Part shown: piece by piece, positions 25,554 through 36,572 of the stretch | Layout: every line of letters starts with the position of its first letter | Numbering within the stretch: the stretch's first letter is position 1 | Origin: Actinopolyspora xinjiangensis | GTDB taxonomy: Bacteria; Actinomycetota; Actinomycetes; Mycobacteriales; Pseudonocardiaceae | DNA: 64,000 nucleotides | Direction of reading: 5' to 3' | NCBI RefSeq assembly: GCF_900104475.1 | Contig: NZ_FNJR01000007.1 | Span: 186,001-250,000 of the forward strand | Notes under the pieces: model-generated | Told to the model about the DNA's origin: nothing | Seen by the model: the letters and a program-made list of their open reading frames with translations, nothing else | Databases searched by the model: none | Translations under genes and position numbers: made by a program

Positions 25554-25928
25554 GCGGCACGGCTGCCCGTCCGCGCTGAGCGCTCAGGAAGCGGCTCCTG
25601 GAACCGGGAACGGGCACGCGGGGTCCACACGGGTCGGGGCCGGTCCGTCCGGCTCCAGCCCCGATCGGCCGGGGTCCGGAAGCCGGTGTCGTCGCGGTGA
25701 AGAGTGTCACCGAACTGAATCTCTCGTCTGGGTGAACGGCGGAAACCGCGCGGCGGTACTGTGCGTGAACAGATCGCGTCGCCCCGGCGACGTCGCGCAC
25801 GTCGGGGTGACCCACCGCAGGACGACCACCCGAACCGAGCAGGGATCTCCTCCTGCCGCAGCGGAGCGCTCGCCGCTCCCCGAGCGGCCCCGGTGATCCC
25901 GTGAGACACGACCCCTGACGAGGACGGC
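25554..25928. other. 375-bp intergenic region
   Basis: No gene recognised. A few short GC-rich inverted repeats occur (for example CCCCG...CGGGG near 25660), none strong. It should carry the promoter of the PAP2 gene. Confidence 0.4.
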
Positions 25929-26747
25929 ATGTACGAAACGGGCCCGCCGAACGGGCTGACCACGTCGACGACCGACCAGGCTGTCTCGGGCGTCGAGGAC
26001 GTCCCGGACATCAGCGCCAACTGGTACCTGCACATCATCGAGTTCGCGAATTCGACACCGGACTTCGTGCACCCGCTGGCGATGTTGTTCACCGACGGCT
26101 CGCTGTTCGTCATGGCCGCCGTCCTCGCCTGGGCCGGGTGGCGGGCACGCCGACTCCCCGCGCGCGACATGGCGTTAGCGCTGCTGGCGCCGTTCGGCAT
26201 GATCGCGGCCTACCTCGTCAACGACACCATCAAGGGCTTCTTCGAGGTGGGGCGGCCGTGCCGGTTGTTGTCGGACGTCAACACGATCGCGGCCTGCGAC
26301 CCGCCGGGTGACTGGTCCTTCCCGAGCAACCACTCCGCCGTCGCGGGTGCCACGGCCCTGGCGATCGTGTTCGCTTGGCGCAAGCTCGGGATTCCGGCAC
26401 TGCTGGTCGGGATCTCGACCGCCGCCTCCCGCGTGTTCGTGGGAGCGCACTTCCCGCACGACGTGGTGGTCGGCTTCCTGGTCGGGGCGAGCGTGGTGCT
26501 GGTCGTGATGCTGCTCGGTGCGCCCCCGGCGACCCGAGCGGTCGAGAAGCTACGGAAACACCCGAGAACGGGGAAGCTGCTGACGGCGGGCGCTCGGCCC
26601 GAACACGGACAGGCGGATTCATCACCGGAACCGCCGACGCGGCCCGTCGAGCCGCCGACCGAGCCCATCGACCCGCCGACGCAGCCCATGACCTTCCGGG
26701 GAACAACCGAGCGACACCGGGGACCCCGTTCGCACAGCACACGCTGA
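25929..26747 (+). CDS. PAP2-family phosphatase (undecaprenyl-diphosphatase-like)
   Basis: 272 residues, about five membrane segments. All three phosphatase motifs are present: KGFFEVGRPCR (near 99-109), PSNHSA (PSGH variant, near 136) and SRVFVGAHFPHD (near 170-181). Such enzymes dephosphorylate lipid phosphates, here plausibly undecaprenyl pyrophosphate at the outer face of the membrane. The C-terminal 60 residues form a cytosolic Pro-rich tail with repeats PPTRPVEPPTEPIDPPTQP. A strong hairpin follows 80 bp after the stop. Confidence 0.9.
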   Translation: MYETGPPNGLTTSTTDQAVSGVEDVPDISANWYLHIIEFANSTPDFVHPLAMLFTDGSLFVMAAVLAWAGWRARRLPARDMALALLAPFGMIAAYLVNDTIKGFFEVGRPCRLLSDVNTIAACDPPGDWSFPSNHSAVAGATALAIVFAWRKLGIPALLVGISTAASRVFVGAHFPHDVVVGFLVGASVVLVVMLLGAPPATRAVEKLRKHPRTGKLLTAGARPEHGQADSSPEPPTRPVEPPTEPIDPPTQPMTFRGTTERHRGPRSHSTR

Positions 26748-26828
26748 TCCGACAGCGGCGCACTGCCGCAGCGCGCACCGACGCGGAGCCAGGTGGGCCG
26801 CTCCGGCTTCCACCGAACGAACCGGCCC

Positions 26829-26856
26829 CGCCCGAGCGGAAGGACCCGCTCGGGCG
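26829..26856 (+). terminator. Hairpin after the PAP2 gene
   Basis: Perfect 11-bp stem CGCCCGAGCGG / CCGCTCGGGCG with a 6-base loop; no T-tract. It could also stop the leftward small gene that ends at 27019. Confidence 0.6.
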
Positions 26857-27018
26857 AGGGAAGACGTCACGAACTCGCGGCAGCGGCTCGTCAGGAGTCG
26901 CGAGTCCGCCGAGGTTCACGAACCGACAGCGGACCTCGACTCCCGGTGCCGACGCGACGTTCCCACCACGTACGAGAACCGCTCGCGAGAACTCCTGCTC
27001 GACGAACTCGAGTGCCGA

Positions 27019-27234
27019 TCAAACCTCGGTTTCGTACGCTCGGGCTCGACGCGACCAGCGACCGCGCCCCTGCGACCATCGCTCCCAGGTGCACAGAACC
27101 ACCGCTGCCAGCACCGCGGTCCCCGTCATGGCCCCGAAGCGGCCGATCTCCACCGTGACGCCCTCCGGTGGGAACAGCAGTTCCGGCACCAGCTGGCCCA
27201 GCAGAAGCAGCACGCCGAACCACACGTACTTCAT
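27019..27234 (-). CDS. Small membrane protein
   Basis: 71 residues with two hydrophobic segments (about 4-22 and 33-50) and an Arg-rich C-terminal region. ATG 27234 is preceded by GGAGAGTGCC. It stands alone between the PAP2 and fused ABC genes. Family not recognised. Confidence 0.7.
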   Translation of the reverse strand: MKYVWFGVLLLLGQLVPELLFPPEGVTVEIGRFGAMTGTAVLAAVVLCTWERWSQGRGRWSRRARAYETEV

Positions 27235-27832
27235 GGCACTCTCCGATAACGCCGCTAGGAAAACACCTCAGACATGGAAATTCCGCTGTTGTACTCGGTC
27301 GGACGGTTGTGGCGGCCGACAGCGGTCGGCCGTCTCCGAACTGCTCTGGAACGAGACACCCCAGGGAACCACGAACCCAGTACGCGCGACCAGCGATCCT
27401 AACGGCACGGCACCCGGAAACAGCACCCCCGTCACCCGCCCCGACCAGCCAGGTCATCCGGCGGCCACGCAACGTTGTCCAACTCTTCACCCCTCGGGCA
27501 CTCAACCCTTGAGACCGCCCGCGAAATCGACGCCCCGGAGGCCGTCGTTGGGAAGCGACCGTGCGGGTCGCAGCGTGGGTGTCCCCGGTGCGTGAGTCGG
27601 ATGCATTGCAAGGCAGGGCCGCTCGCCGCGTAGGTCGCTACTCAAGAGCCGGCCCAACGCCGCGAGGCGCCGACTCACGTAACGGCTAACCGGCCACCCC
27701 ACCAGAGCGACCGCCCCAGCAACACTGCGAGAGCCGTGCCGGAGGTTCCGCCGAGTGACCACCCGCACACCCCGCCCGGACAGCCCCGTTCCTGGAAAGC
27801 GAGGCGTCGGTGCGGAGTCCTAACCTGGCGGG
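27235..27832. other. 600-bp intergenic region with repeat copy A
   Basis: No gene supported on either strand. Contains one copy of the 25-bp intergenic repeat (27728-27752), about 80 bp before the fused ABC gene. Confidence 0.5.
27728..27752. repeat. 25-bp intergenic repeat, copy A
   Basis: Begins CGAGAGCCGTGCCGGAGGTT. Identical over 25 bp to 60755-60779 and, in reverse complement, 22/25 identical to 36240-36264. All copies are intergenic. Confidence 0.85.
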
Positions 27833-30800
27833 GTGCCCGAATCCGGAGAAGCTCAGTCCAAACCCGGCTGGATCCGCCGCCTGAGCGCGGCCTGCTGGCG
27901 TCACCCCACCGCCGTGCTGCTGTCCATGGGGGCGGCCGTGACGGCGGTCGGCATGGAGGCGGCCGTCCCGGTGTTCACCAAGGTCGCGGTGGACAACGCG
28001 GTGGCGGGCAGCACCGAGGGGCTCGGCTGGATCGTCGCGGCGATGCTCGGCCTCGGCCTGTTCCGGTTCGGCGCCGCGTTCGTGCGCCGCTACACGGCTG
28101 GCAAGCTCGCCGTGAACGTGCAGCACGACCTGCGCCGCGCCGTGTTCGGCTCGGTGCAGCGCCTCGACGGCGGCAAGCAGGACTCGCTGCGCACCGGCCA
28201 AGTGGTCTCCCGCTCGATCAGCGACCTGCAGCTGGTCAACGGGCTGCTGTCCATGCTGCCGATGGCGGCGGGCACGCTGATGCTGGCGGTGTTCTCGCTG
28301 ACGGCGATGCTGTGGCTGTCGCCGCTGTTGACCGTGATCGCGCTGGTCGTGGGACCGCTGATCGGCGTGGTGACCGCCCGCAGCCGCAGGAAGCTGTTCC
28401 CCGCCACCTGGAGCGCGCAGCAGCGCGCCGCCGACGTGGCCGAGCAGGTCGAGGAAACGATCAGCGGTGTCCGGGTGGTCAAGGGGTTCGGGCAGGAGTC
28501 CCGTGAGGTCAGCGGGATGACCGGCCGCGCCCGCAGGCTGTTCGCCGAGCGGTTGCGGGCGGCCCGGGTGACGGCGCCGCCCACCGCCCACCTGACGGCG
28601 TTGCCGCTGGCCGGTCAGGTCTGCGTGCTGGGGCTGGGCGGCTGGCTCGCGCTGCGGGGCCAGGTCAGTGTGGGCACGTTCATCGCCTTCGCGAGCTACC
28701 TGACCATGCTCGCCGCACCGGCGCGGATGCTGTCCAACGTGCTGATCCAGGCCCAGCACACCCGCGCCGGGCTGGAACGGCTCTACGACGTGATCGACTC
28801 ACAGCCCGAGGTCACCGACGCGCCCGACGCGGTGGACCTGCCCGAGGGTCCGCTGCGGGTGGAGCTGGACGACGTGCGGTTCGGCTACGGCGGCGAACAG
28901 CCGGTGCTGCGGGGCACCTCGTTCGAGGTGCGCCCCGGCGAGACGCTGGCGCTGGTCGGCTCGGCGGGCTCGGGCAAGTCCACCATCTCGCTGCTGCTTT
29001 CCCGGTTCTACGACGTGCACTCCGGCAGCATCCGCATCGGCCCGGACGGTGACGGGCGGAAGGCTCTGGACATCCGGCGACTACGACTGGACTCGCTGCG
29101 TTCGGCAGTGGGTGTGGTGTTCGAGGAGGCGTTCCTGTTCTCCGACACCGTGCGCGGCAACATCGCCTACGGGCACCCGAACGCCTCGGAGGAGGAGATC
29201 ATCGCGGCCGCCCGCGCGGCCGAGGCGCACGAGTTCATCACCGAGCTCTCACAGGGCTACGACACCCTGGTCGGTGAACGCGGCCTCACCCTCTCGGGGG
29301 GCCAGCGGCAGCGGATAGCGCTGGCACGCGCGCTGCTGACCGACCCCCGCATCCTGGTGCTGGACGACGCCACCTCGGCGGTGGACCCGACCACCGAGGC
29401 CGCGATCCACGCCACCCTGGACTCGGTGACCGCCGAACGGACCACGCTGCTGGTGGCCCACCGCCGTTCCACGCTCGCGCTGGCCGACCGGATCGCCCTG
29501 CTCGACGAGGGCGAGGTCGTCGACATCGGTACCCAGCGGGAGCTGGAGCAGCGCTCCGAGCTGTTCCGCGAACTGCTGCCCGCCCCGTCCGGGGCGGCCG
29601 AACGGCCCAGGCACCCGGTGTGCGAGCCCGGTGAGGAACCCACCCCGGAGCTGTGGCCGGGGGAAGAACGCGGCCAGCGGCACGGCTACTGGACCGGCAC
29701 CGCCACGAGCACCGAGAACTCGCTCGCGGCCGTGGGGGCGGCGGGCCGGAGCGCGGGCGCGGCGAGATCGGCCGCCGGAACGCCACCCGCTTCTGGTGCC
29801 GGGCGTCCGAAGGGCTCGACCGTGGCCGCCACCCCGCCGAGTGAGGAGCTCAGCGCCGCGATCGACCGGCTGCCGCCCGCCACCGACGAACCCGAGCTGA
29901 ACGGCACCGACCCCACGGCCCCCGACCCGGGTTTCCGGCTGGCCAAGCTGTTCCGGCCGATCCGCTGGGGAGTGGTGTTGACGGTGCTGCTGGTCGCGGC
30001 CGGTGCCGCCGTGTCGGTGAGCATGCCCTCGCTGATCCGCTGGGGCGTGGACGGCGGGGTCGGTGCGAACGATCCGGACGCGCTGTTCACCGCCACCGCC
30101 GTGGGTGCCGGAGTGGTGCTGCTCGGCTGGGTGGCCATGCGCTGGCAGACGGTGGTGGCCGCGCGCACGGGCGAGACCCTGCTGTACCTGCTGCGGCTGC
30201 GCAGCTTCGCCCAGCTGCAACGACTGGGGCTGGACTACTACGAGCGGGAACGCGCCGGGCGGATCATGACCCGGATGACCACCGACGTGGACGCGCTGTC
30301 CTCGTTCCTGCAGACGGGGCTGGCCACGGCGGTGGTCAGCCTGTCCACGATCCTCGGCGTGGCGGTGGCGCTGGTGGTCACCGACCCGTCGCTGGCGCTG
30401 GTGGCGCTGTCGGTGACACCGCTGTTGGTGGTGGCCACGCTGATCTTCCGCAGGGTCTCGTCGACCGCCTACGCCGAGGCCCGAGAGCGGGTCAGCACCG
30501 TCAACGCCGAGATGCAGGAGAACGTCTCCGGGCTGCGCGTGTCCCAGGCCAACCGCAGGGAACGGCTGGCGGCGGAGAAGTTCGCGGCACGCAGCGACGC
30601 CTACCGGCGTTCCCGACTGCGGGCGCAGCGCTACATCGCGACCTACTTCCCGTTCGTGTCGCTGCTGTCCGAGGTGGCGCAGGCCGTGGTGCTCGGCGTC
30701 GGCGCGGCGCGGGTGGCCCAGGGCGAGCTGACGGCGGGCGTGCTGGCCGCGTTCCTGCTGTACCTGGGGTTGTTCTTCAGCCCGGTGCAGCAGCTGTCCG

Positions 30801-31732
30801 GCGTGTTCGACGCCTACCAGCAGGCCAGGGTCGGGTTGCGGCGGATCGGGGAGCTGCTGCGCACCCGAACCTCGGTGCCGGAGACAGAGCGCCCGGCCAC
30901 GGTGCCGAGCGAGCTCGACGGCGAGGTGGAGCTGCGCTCGGTGTCGTTCGCCTACCCGGCCACCGACGAGCCGGCGCTGTCCGAGGTGTCGCTGCACGTC
31001 ACCCCGGGCGAGACGGTCGCCCTGGTGGGGGCCACGGGCGCGGGCAAGTCCACCCTGGTCAAGCTGCTGGCGCGGTTCTACGACGTCTCCGGCGGGTGCG
31101 TGCTGGTGGACGGGGTGGACATCCGCGACTATCCGCTGGCCGAGTACCACTCCCACCTGGCCGTGGTGCCGCAGGAGGGGCACCTGTTCGCGGGCGACGT
31201 GGCGGACAACATCGCCTACGGCAGTCCCGGGGCGAGCCCGGCCGAGATCGAACGAGCGGCACGTCGGGTGGGCGCGCTGCCGGGCATAGCGGCGCTGCCG
31301 GACGGGTTCCGACAGCGGACCGGGGAGGGCGGCAAGTCGCTCTCGGCCGGGCAGCGGCAGCTGGTGGCGCTGGCCCGCGCCGAGCTGGTGGACCCCGACA
31401 TCCTGCTGCTGGACGAGGCGACCGCCGCGCTGGACCCGGCCACCGAGGCGGTGGTGGCCTCAGCCCACGCCAAACTGGCCCGGGACCGCACCACGTTCGT
31501 GGTGGCGCACCGGCTGGCCACCGCGGCCCGTGCCGACCGGATCGTGGTGCTGGACGGCGGTCGCATCGTCGAACAGGGCTCGCACGAGCAGCTGCTGGCC
31601 GCGGACGGCGCCTACGCACGGCTCTGGGCCAACGGTGGCTCCGCCGACGACTCGGCCGCCGCGGTGCCCGGCACGACGGAGGGGATCGGAGCCGGACGCG
31701 ACGAGCCGGAATCGGCCCCGGTCAACCACTGA
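27833..31732 (+). CDS. Fused ABC exporter, TMD-NBD-TMD-NBD
   Basis: 1299 residues, a tandem fusion of two half-exporters as in Mycobacterium tuberculosis Rv0194. Order: six-helix domain (about 30-300), NBD1 (Walker A GSAGSGKST 376-384, signature LSGGQRQR near 488, Walker B ILVLDDATSAVD near 507), a Gly/Pro-rich linker (about 580-690), second six-helix domain, NBD2 (Walker A GATGAGKST near 1066, signature SLSAGQRQ near 1170, Walker B ILLLDEATAALD near 1189). NBD1 has Asp where the catalytic Glu should be, and NBD2 has a weaker LSAGQ signature. Both deviations fall in the same composite site, the pattern of heterodimeric exporters with one degenerate site. Probably exports drugs or lipids. GTG start. 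Confidence 0.95.
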   Translation: MPESGEAQSKPGWIRRLSAACWRHPTAVLLSMGAAVTAVGMEAAVPVFTKVAVDNAVAGSTEGLGWIVAAMLGLGLFRFGAAFVRRYTAGKLAVNVQHDLRRAVFGSVQRLDGGKQDSLRTGQVVSRSISDLQLVNGLLSMLPMAAGTLMLAVFSLTAMLWLSPLLTVIALVVGPLIGVVTARSRRKLFPATWSAQQRAADVAEQVEETISGVRVVKGFGQESREVSGMTGRARRLFAERLRAARVTAPPTAHLTALPLAGQVCVLGLGGWLALRGQVSVGTFIAFASYLTMLAAPARMLSNVLIQAQHTRAGLERLYDVIDSQPEVTDAPDAVDLPEGPLRVELDDVRFGYGGEQPVLRGTSFEVRPGETLALVGSAGSGKSTISLLLSRFYDVHSGSIRIGPDGDGRKALDIRRLRLDSLRSAVGVVFEEAFLFSDTVRGNIAYGHPNASEEEIIAAARAAEAHEFITELSQGYDTLVGERGLTLSGGQRQRIALARALLTDPRILVLDDATSAVDPTTEAAIHATLDSVTAERTTLLVAHRRSTLALADRIALLDEGEVVDIGTQRELEQRSELFRELLPAPSGAAERPRHPVCEPGEEPTPELWPGEERGQRHGYWTGTATSTENSLAAVGAAGRSAGAARSAAGTPPASGAGRPKGSTVAATPPSEELSAAIDRLPPATDEPELNGTDPTAPDPGFRLAKLFRPIRWGVVLTVLLVAAGAAVSVSMPSLIRWGVDGGVGANDPDALFTATAVGAGVVLLGWVAMRWQTVVAARTGETLLYLLRLRSFAQLQRLGLDYYERERAGRIMTRMTTDVDALSSFLQTGLATAVVSLSTILGVAVALVVTDPSLALVALSVTPLLVVATLIFRRVSSTAYAEARERVSTVNAEMQENVSGLRVSQANRRERLAAEKFAARSDAYRRSRLRAQRYIATYFPFVSLLSEVAQAVVLGVGAARVAQGELTAGVLAAFLLYLGLFFSPVQQLSGVFDAYQQARVGLRRIGELLRTRTSVPETERPATVPSELDGEVELRSVSFAYPATDEPALSEVSLHVTPGETVALVGATGAGKSTLVKLLARFYDVSGGCVLVDGVDIRDYPLAEYHSHLAVVPQEGHLFAGDVADNIAYGSPGASPAEIERAARRVGALPGIAALPDGFRQRTGEGGKSLSAGQRQLVALARAELVDPDILLLDEATAALDPATEAVVASAHAKLARDRTTFVVAHRLATAARADRIVVLDGGRIVEQGSHEQLLAADGAYARLWANGGSADDSAAAVPGTTEGIGAGRDEPESAPVNH

Positions 31733-32401
31733 GCATGAGCTCGTCGGCCTCGTCGGGGAAACTCTCGCGGGCTCGGGGACGTTTCGGATCCTCGCCGGAG
31801 CCGTCGGGCCGGGGTCCCGCGAACGTGGTGGGCACGGCCGACCGCGATCCCGGAGCTCTCGCGACCCGCTCGTCCACCCGACCGCACGGCCCCGCCGCCC
31901 CCGCCGGTCGGCCCCGAAAACCACGCCGGGGGCGACGCGCGGCGACGCCTAACCGACGAGCTTCTCCCGGGGTGGTGCTCGGACTCCGGGGCACGGGCGG
32001 CGTTCGACGGACCGGAGCGAAGGCGGGATCACCGGATCGGCGACGTGGCGGAGCCCGCTGCCCGCACACTCACGCTCTCCCGCGATGTGACCGGAATCGT
32101 TCAGGACACGGGATTGTTCACTTTTGCGTGAAACCTCACATTCGGGTTCCGTTCCCGCGCCCCGGTGTGCCCGGAAAACCATGATCACGAAAACCGAGAC
32201 CCCACACACTACCGGAAAACGCGGTAAGTATCCGCCGGAGAACACCCCGGACAGGTGGTCACACCGAGCACCTGATCGATTCGGAAGCGCACGTGAGGGG
32301 TAGCACGTCACGGGATCGACCCAACCGAACACCTCGGAAGCGTTAGCCTGGTTCCGAGCGTTGAAAAACCACGAGTAGATGGATCGAGGCGAACGCCAGC
32401 C
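31733..32401. other. 670-bp region upstream of kgd
   Basis: No gene recognised. It holds a small inverted repeat TTCAC-N6-GTGAA at about 32117-32132 and moderately AT-rich DNA at 32090-32240 that probably includes the kgd promoter. Confidence 0.45.
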
Positions 32402-35400
32402 GTGTCCAGCAGCAGCCCTGCGTCACAGTTCGGCCCCAACGAGTGGTTGATCGAGGAAATGTACGAGCAGTACCTCGAAGACCCCTCCTCGGTAGACTCC
32501 GCCTGGCACGAGTTCTTCGCGGACTACCGTCCGGCGGGGCACTCGGCCACCGAGTCCGCCACTGCGGCGACAGGCGCAACAACAGGCCAGACGACCGCGA
32601 CCGCCACCAAGTCGGGTGAGCGCAATGGTCAGGTGCACGACGGTGCCCGCACGACCACCACGGCGCCACCGGCGAGTGACGCGCAGCAGACCGGCACCCG
32701 GCAGGGCGCGGACGGCGCCCGGCAGCGCGACACCTCCGGATCGACGGGAACACAGCAGGACGCGAGCGGCCGGTCGACCGCGTCGCAGCAGTCCGCCAAG
32801 CCCTCCCCACAGGAGGCCGCCAAGGCCGCTCCGGTCAAGGAGGAGTCGAGCGGCGAGGAGACCAAGCCGCTGCGAGGTCCCGCCGCCGCGATCGCCAAGA
32901 ACATGGAGCAGTCGCTGTCGGTGCCGACGGCGACCAGCGTGCGCGCGGTGCCGGCCAAACTGCTGTTCGACAACCGCATCGTGATCAACAATCACCTGAA
33001 GCGGAACAAGGGCGGCAAGATCTCGTTCACCCACCTGATCGGGTACGCACTCGTTCGGGCGTTGCGCGACTTCCCCGGCATGAACCGCCACTACGGCGAG
33101 GACGCCAAGGGCAAGCCCGCCGTGGTGACGCCGGAGCACGTCAACCTCGGGCTGGCCATCGACCTGCCCGGCAAGGACGGCTCGCGCAACCTGGTGGTGG
33201 CCTCCATCAAGGCCTGCGAGAACATGAACTTCTACCAGTTCTGGCAGGCATACGAGGACATCATCCGCAAGGCGCGCAACAACGCGCTGACCGCCGAGGA
33301 CTTCGCCGGCACCACGATCTCGCTGACCAACCCCGGTCCCAGCGGGACGAACCACTCGGTGCCCCGGCTCACCCAGGGTCAGAGCGCCATCATCGGCGTC
33401 GGCGCCATGGAGTACCCCGCCGAGTTCCAGGGCGCCAGCGAGAAGGCCCTGACCGAGATGGGCGTCAGCAAGATCGTCACGCTGACCTCCACCTACGACC
33501 ACCGGGTCATCCAGGGCGCGGAGTCCGGCGAGTTCCTGCGCAAGGTGCACCAGCTGCTGCTGGGCGAGGACAACTTCTTCGACGACATCTTCTCCTCGCT
33601 GCGCATCCCCTACGAGCCGGTCCGCTGGTCCACCGACATCCCCGAGGGCGCCGTCGACAAGACGGCCCGGGTGCTGGAGCTCATCGACGCCTACCGCACC
33701 CGCGGCCACCTGATGGCCGACATCGACCCGCTTAACTACCGGCAGCGGCGGCACGAGGACCTCGACGTCCTCTCGCACAGCCTCACGCTGTGGGACCTGG
33801 ACCGGGAGTTCCCGGTCGGCGGGTTCGCGGGCCAGGAGCACATGACGCTGCGCGACGTGCTCGGGGTGCTGCGGGACTCCTACTGCCGCACGGTCGGCGT
33901 GGAGTACATGCACATCCTCGAACCGGACGAGCGCGAGTGGCTGCAGCACCGGGTCGAGAAGCCGCACGAGAAGCCGGACCAGTCCGAGCAGAAGTACATC
34001 CTTTCCAAGCTCAACGCCGCCGAGGCGTTCGAGACCTTCCTGCAGACCAAGTACGTCGGCCAGAAGCGGTTCTCGCTGGAAGGTGCCGAGACCGTGGTCC
34101 CGCTGCTGGACGCGGTGCTGGACTCCTCGGCGACCTCCGAGCTGGACGAGGTCGTCATCGGCATGCCCCACCGGGGCAGGCTCAACGTGCTGGCCAACAT
34201 CGTCGGCAAACCGATCGCGCAGATCTTCCAGGAATTCGAGGGCAACCTCGATCCGGGCCAGGCGCACGGCTCCGGCGACGTGAAGTACCACCTCGGCGCC
34301 GAGGGCAAGTACTTCCGCATGTTCGGCGACGGCGAGACCAAGGTGTCGCTGACCTCCAACCCCTCCCACCTGGAGGCGGTGGACCCGGTGCTGGAGGGCA
34401 TCGTCCGGGCCAAGCAGGACATCCTGGACAAGGGCCAGGAGGGCTTCACCGTGCTGCCGGTGCTGCTGCACGGCGACGCCGCGTTCGCCGGGCAGGGTGT
34501 GGTCGCCGAGACGCTGAACCTCTCGCAGCTGCGCGGCTACCGCACCGGCGGAACCGTGCACGTGATCATCAACAACCAGGTCGGCTACACCACCACCCCG
34601 GAGTCGGGCCGGTCCAGCAAGTACTCCACCGACGTGGCGAAGATGACCGGCTCGCCGGTGTTCCACGTCAACGGCGACGACCCCGAGGCCTGCGTCTGGG
34701 TCGCCAAGCTGGCCGTGGAGTACCGCAACACCTTCGGCAAGGACGTCGTCATCGACATGGTGTGCTACCGCCGCCGCGGGCACAACGAGGGCGACGACCC
34801 GTCGATGACGCAGCCGGAGATGTACGACGCGATCGACAAGATGCGCAGCGTCCGCAAGACCTACACCGAGTCGCTGATCGGACGCGGCGACATCACCGTC
34901 GACGAGGCCGAGAAGGCGCTCAAGGACTACGCCAACCAGCTGGAGCACGTGTTCAACGAGGTGCGCGAGCTGGAGAACCACCCGCCCGAACCGAGCCCCT
35001 CGGTGGAGTCGGAGCAGCAGATCCCCGCCAAGCTGGAGACCGGCATCTCCGAGGAGGAGGTCCGCCGGATCGCCGACGCGCAGGTCGACCTGCCGGAGGG
35101 CTTCACCCCGCACTCCCGCGTGAAACCTGTGCTGGAACGGCGCGCCAAGATGGGCCGGGAAGGCGGCATCGACTGGGCGTTCGGCGAGCTGCTCGCGCTG
35201 GGATCGCTGGCCACCTCCGGCTACCCGGTGCGACTGACCGGGCAGGACACCAGGCGCGGCACGTTCGGCCAGCGGCACGCGGTGGTCATCGACCGCAAGA
35301 CCGGTGCGGAGTACTCCCCGCTGCAGAACCTCTCGCCTGACCAGGCCAAGTTCCTGACCTACGACTCGGCGCTGTCCGAGTTCGCCGCGGTCGGCTTCGA

Positions 35401-36202
35401 GTACGGCTACTCGGTGGCCCACCAGGACGCGATGGTGCTGTGGGAGGCGCAGTTCGGCGACTTCTTCAACGGTGCCCAGTCGATCATCGACGAGTTCATC
35501 TCCTCCGGTGAGGCCAAGTGGGGCCAGCGCTCCGACGTGGTCATGCTGCTGCCGCACGGCCACGAGGGGCAGGGCCCGGACCACAGCTCGGCCCGCATCG
35601 AGCGGTGGCTGCAGCTGTGCGCCGAGGGGTCGATGACGGTGGCCATGCCCTCCACCCCCGCGAACTACTTCCACCTGCTGCGCAGGCACGCGATGGACGG
35701 CATCGACCGGCCGCTGGTGGTGTTCACCCCCAAGTCGATGCTGCGACTCAAGGAGGCCACCAGCCCGATCGAGCACTTCACCAACGGCAAGTTCGCCTCG
35801 GTGCTCGACGACCCGACCGAGCCGGACCCCTCCCAGGTCCGCAAGCTCGTGCTGTGCACCGGCAAGCTGTACTACGAGCTGGCCGCCGAGCAGGCCAAAC
35901 GGGAGGCGAAGGACACCGCCGTCGTCCGGCTGGAGCAGCTCTACCCGCTGCCGCACCGCAAGCTGGGCAGGCTGTTCGAGCGCTACCCCAACGTCGAGGA
36001 GATCCGCTGGACCCAGGAGGAGCCGCGCAACCAGGGGGCGTGGCCGTTCCTCGGCCTCGCGCTGCCGCGCGAGTTCGGTCCCGAGTTCGCCAGCAAGCTC
36101 AAGGTGGTCGGGCGCCGTCCGATGGCCGCTCCGGCCACCGGGCTGAAGAAGGTCCACGACGTGGAGCAGGCAGAAGTGATCAACAACGCCTTCGCCGACT
36201 GA
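32402..36202 (+). CDS. kgd: Multifunctional 2-oxoglutarate metabolism enzyme (E1/E2, KGD)
   Basis: 1266 residues. It supplies the E1 (thiamine-diphosphate decarboxylase) and E2-like parts of 2-oxoglutarate dehydrogenase and can also act as 2-oxoglutarate decarboxylase or carboligase in the TCA cycle. N-terminal segment [17 protein letters not shown], an Ala/Thr/Ser/Gln-rich linker (about 45-150), an E2 acyltransferase domain without lipoyl domain (about 170-385; [12 protein letters not shown] near 365), and the E1 domain (about 420-1266; [18 protein letters not shown] near 650, [15 protein letters not shown] near 690). The fused form is characteristic of actinobacteria, where GarA usually regulates it. 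GTG start; terminator at the stop codon. Confidence 0.97.
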   Translation: MSSSSPASQFGPNEWLIEEMYEQYLEDPSSVDSAWHEFFADYRPAGHSATESATAATGATTGQTTATATKSGERNGQVHDGARTTTTAPPASDAQQTGTRQGADGARQRDTSGSTGTQQDASGRSTASQQSAKPSPQEAAKAAPVKEESSGEETKPLRGPAAAIAKNMEQSLSVPTATSVRAVPAKLLFDNRIVINNHLKRNKGGKISFTHLIGYALVRALRDFPGMNRHYGEDAKGKPAVVTPEHVNLGLAIDLPGKDGSRNLVVASIKACENMNFYQFWQAYEDIIRKARNNALTAEDFAGTTISLTNPGPSGTNHSVPRLTQGQSAIIGVGAMEYPAEFQGASEKALTEMGVSKIVTLTSTYDHRVIQGAESGEFLRKVHQLLLGEDNFFDDIFSSLRIPYEPVRWSTDIPEGAVDKTARVLELIDAYRTRGHLMADIDPLNYRQRRHEDLDVLSHSLTLWDLDREFPVGGFAGQEHMTLRDVLGVLRDSYCRTVGVEYMHILEPDEREWLQHRVEKPHEKPDQSEQKYILSKLNAAEAFETFLQTKYVGQKRFSLEGAETVVPLLDAVLDSSATSELDEVVIGMPHRGRLNVLANIVGKPIAQIFQEFEGNLDPGQAHGSGDVKYHLGAEGKYFRMFGDGETKVSLTSNPSHLEAVDPVLEGIVRAKQDILDKGQEGFTVLPVLLHGDAAFAGQGVVAETLNLSQLRGYRTGGTVHVIINNQVGYTTTPESGRSSKYSTDVAKMTGSPVFHVNGDDPEACVWVAKLAVEYRNTFGKDVVIDMVCYRRRGHNEGDDPSMTQPEMYDAIDKMRSVRKTYTESLIGRGDITVDEAEKALKDYANQLEHVFNEVRELENHPPEPSPSVESEQQIPAKLETGISEEEVRRIADAQVDLPEGFTPHSRVKPVLERRAKMGREGGIDWAFGELLALGSLATSGYPVRLTGQDTRRGTFGQRHAVVIDRKTGAEYSPLQNLSPDQAKFLTYDSALSEFAAVGFEYGYSVAHQDAMVLWEAQFGDFFNGAQSIIDEFISSGEAKWGQRSDVVMLLPHGHEGQGPDHSSARIERWLQLCAEGSMTVAMPSTPANYFHLLRRHAMDGIDRPLVVFTPKSMLRLKEATSPIEHFTNGKFASVLDDPTEPDPSQVRKLVLCTGKLYYELAAEQAKREAKDTAVVRLEQLYPLPHRKLGRLFERYPNVEEIRWTQEEPRNQGAWPFLGLALPREFGPEFASKLKVVGRRPMAAPATGLKKVHDVEQAEVINNAFAD

Positions 36203-36218
36203 CCGGGCTTTCCCGGTC
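36201..36218 (+). terminator. Terminator overlapping the kgd stop codon
   Basis: GACCGGG / CCCGGTC stem with a CTTT loop, beginning within the TGA and followed by GGGTTTCT. Confidence 0.65.
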
Positions 36219-36239
36219 GGGTTTCTCGGCTGGTCGCTT

Positions 36240-36264
36240 GGCGGAGCCTCTCGCACGGCTCTCG
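36240..36264. repeat. 25-bp intergenic repeat, copy B (diverged, inverted)
   Basis: Begins GGCGGAGCCTCTCGCACGGC; matches the reverse complement of the copies at 27728 and 60755 with three mismatches. Confidence 0.7.
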
Positions 36265-36477
36265 CTGCGGATGCCCCGACATCGGGTAGTTAACACAACG
36301 TCGGGGCCGTCCCCGCGAGAGCCGCACGGGAGAACCCGCTGCGGTGCCGACCACGCAGGTGGCCACAAGCGGCGGCGCCGGTTGCCGAGGGGGGCTTCGG
36401 CGCTCGTCGCGCCGAAGCACACAGCGGGCCGAAGGCCGAAGGCCGAAGCCGTCGGTTTCGGAACGGGTTCGTCCGAG

Positions 36478-36515
36478 CGGGCCGTCGATCCGTACGCGGA
36501 TCGGCGGCCCGTTTT
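36478..36515 (+). terminator. Strong terminator with T-tract
   Basis: 15-bp stem CGGGCCGTCGATCCG / CGGATCGGCGGCCCG (one G-T pair), TACG tetraloop, then TTTTC. A textbook intrinsic terminator, backing up the one at the kgd stop. Confidence 0.85.
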
Positions 36516-36572
36516 CGTCTCCGCGACGAACGAAGCCCGTGCGTACGAGTTCCCATGGCGGAGCCGTGGGGG

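Larger units (their letters stand above)
36203..36572. other. 370-bp region between kgd and the PIN pseudogene
   Basis: No gene. Contains repeat copy B (36240-36264), three GCCGAAG units near 36429-36450, and a second, stronger terminator at 36478-36515. Confidence 0.6.

Noticed and set aside
29249-31183. Minus-strand frame of about 640 codons opposite the fused ABC exporter
   Set aside because: Antisense of an exporter with all motifs in place; composition typical of a GC shadow.
32423-36256. A minus-strand open frame of more than 1200 codons opposite kgd
   Set aside because: It mirrors kgd in the antisense frame, is extremely rich in Val/Leu/Gly/His/Arg with no domain pattern, and kgd itself is unmistakable. 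Long antisense frames are expected in GC-rich genes.
36429-36450. GCCGAAG triplicate near the kgd terminator
   Set aside because: Only three short units in GC-rich spacer DNA; likely simple-sequence noise.
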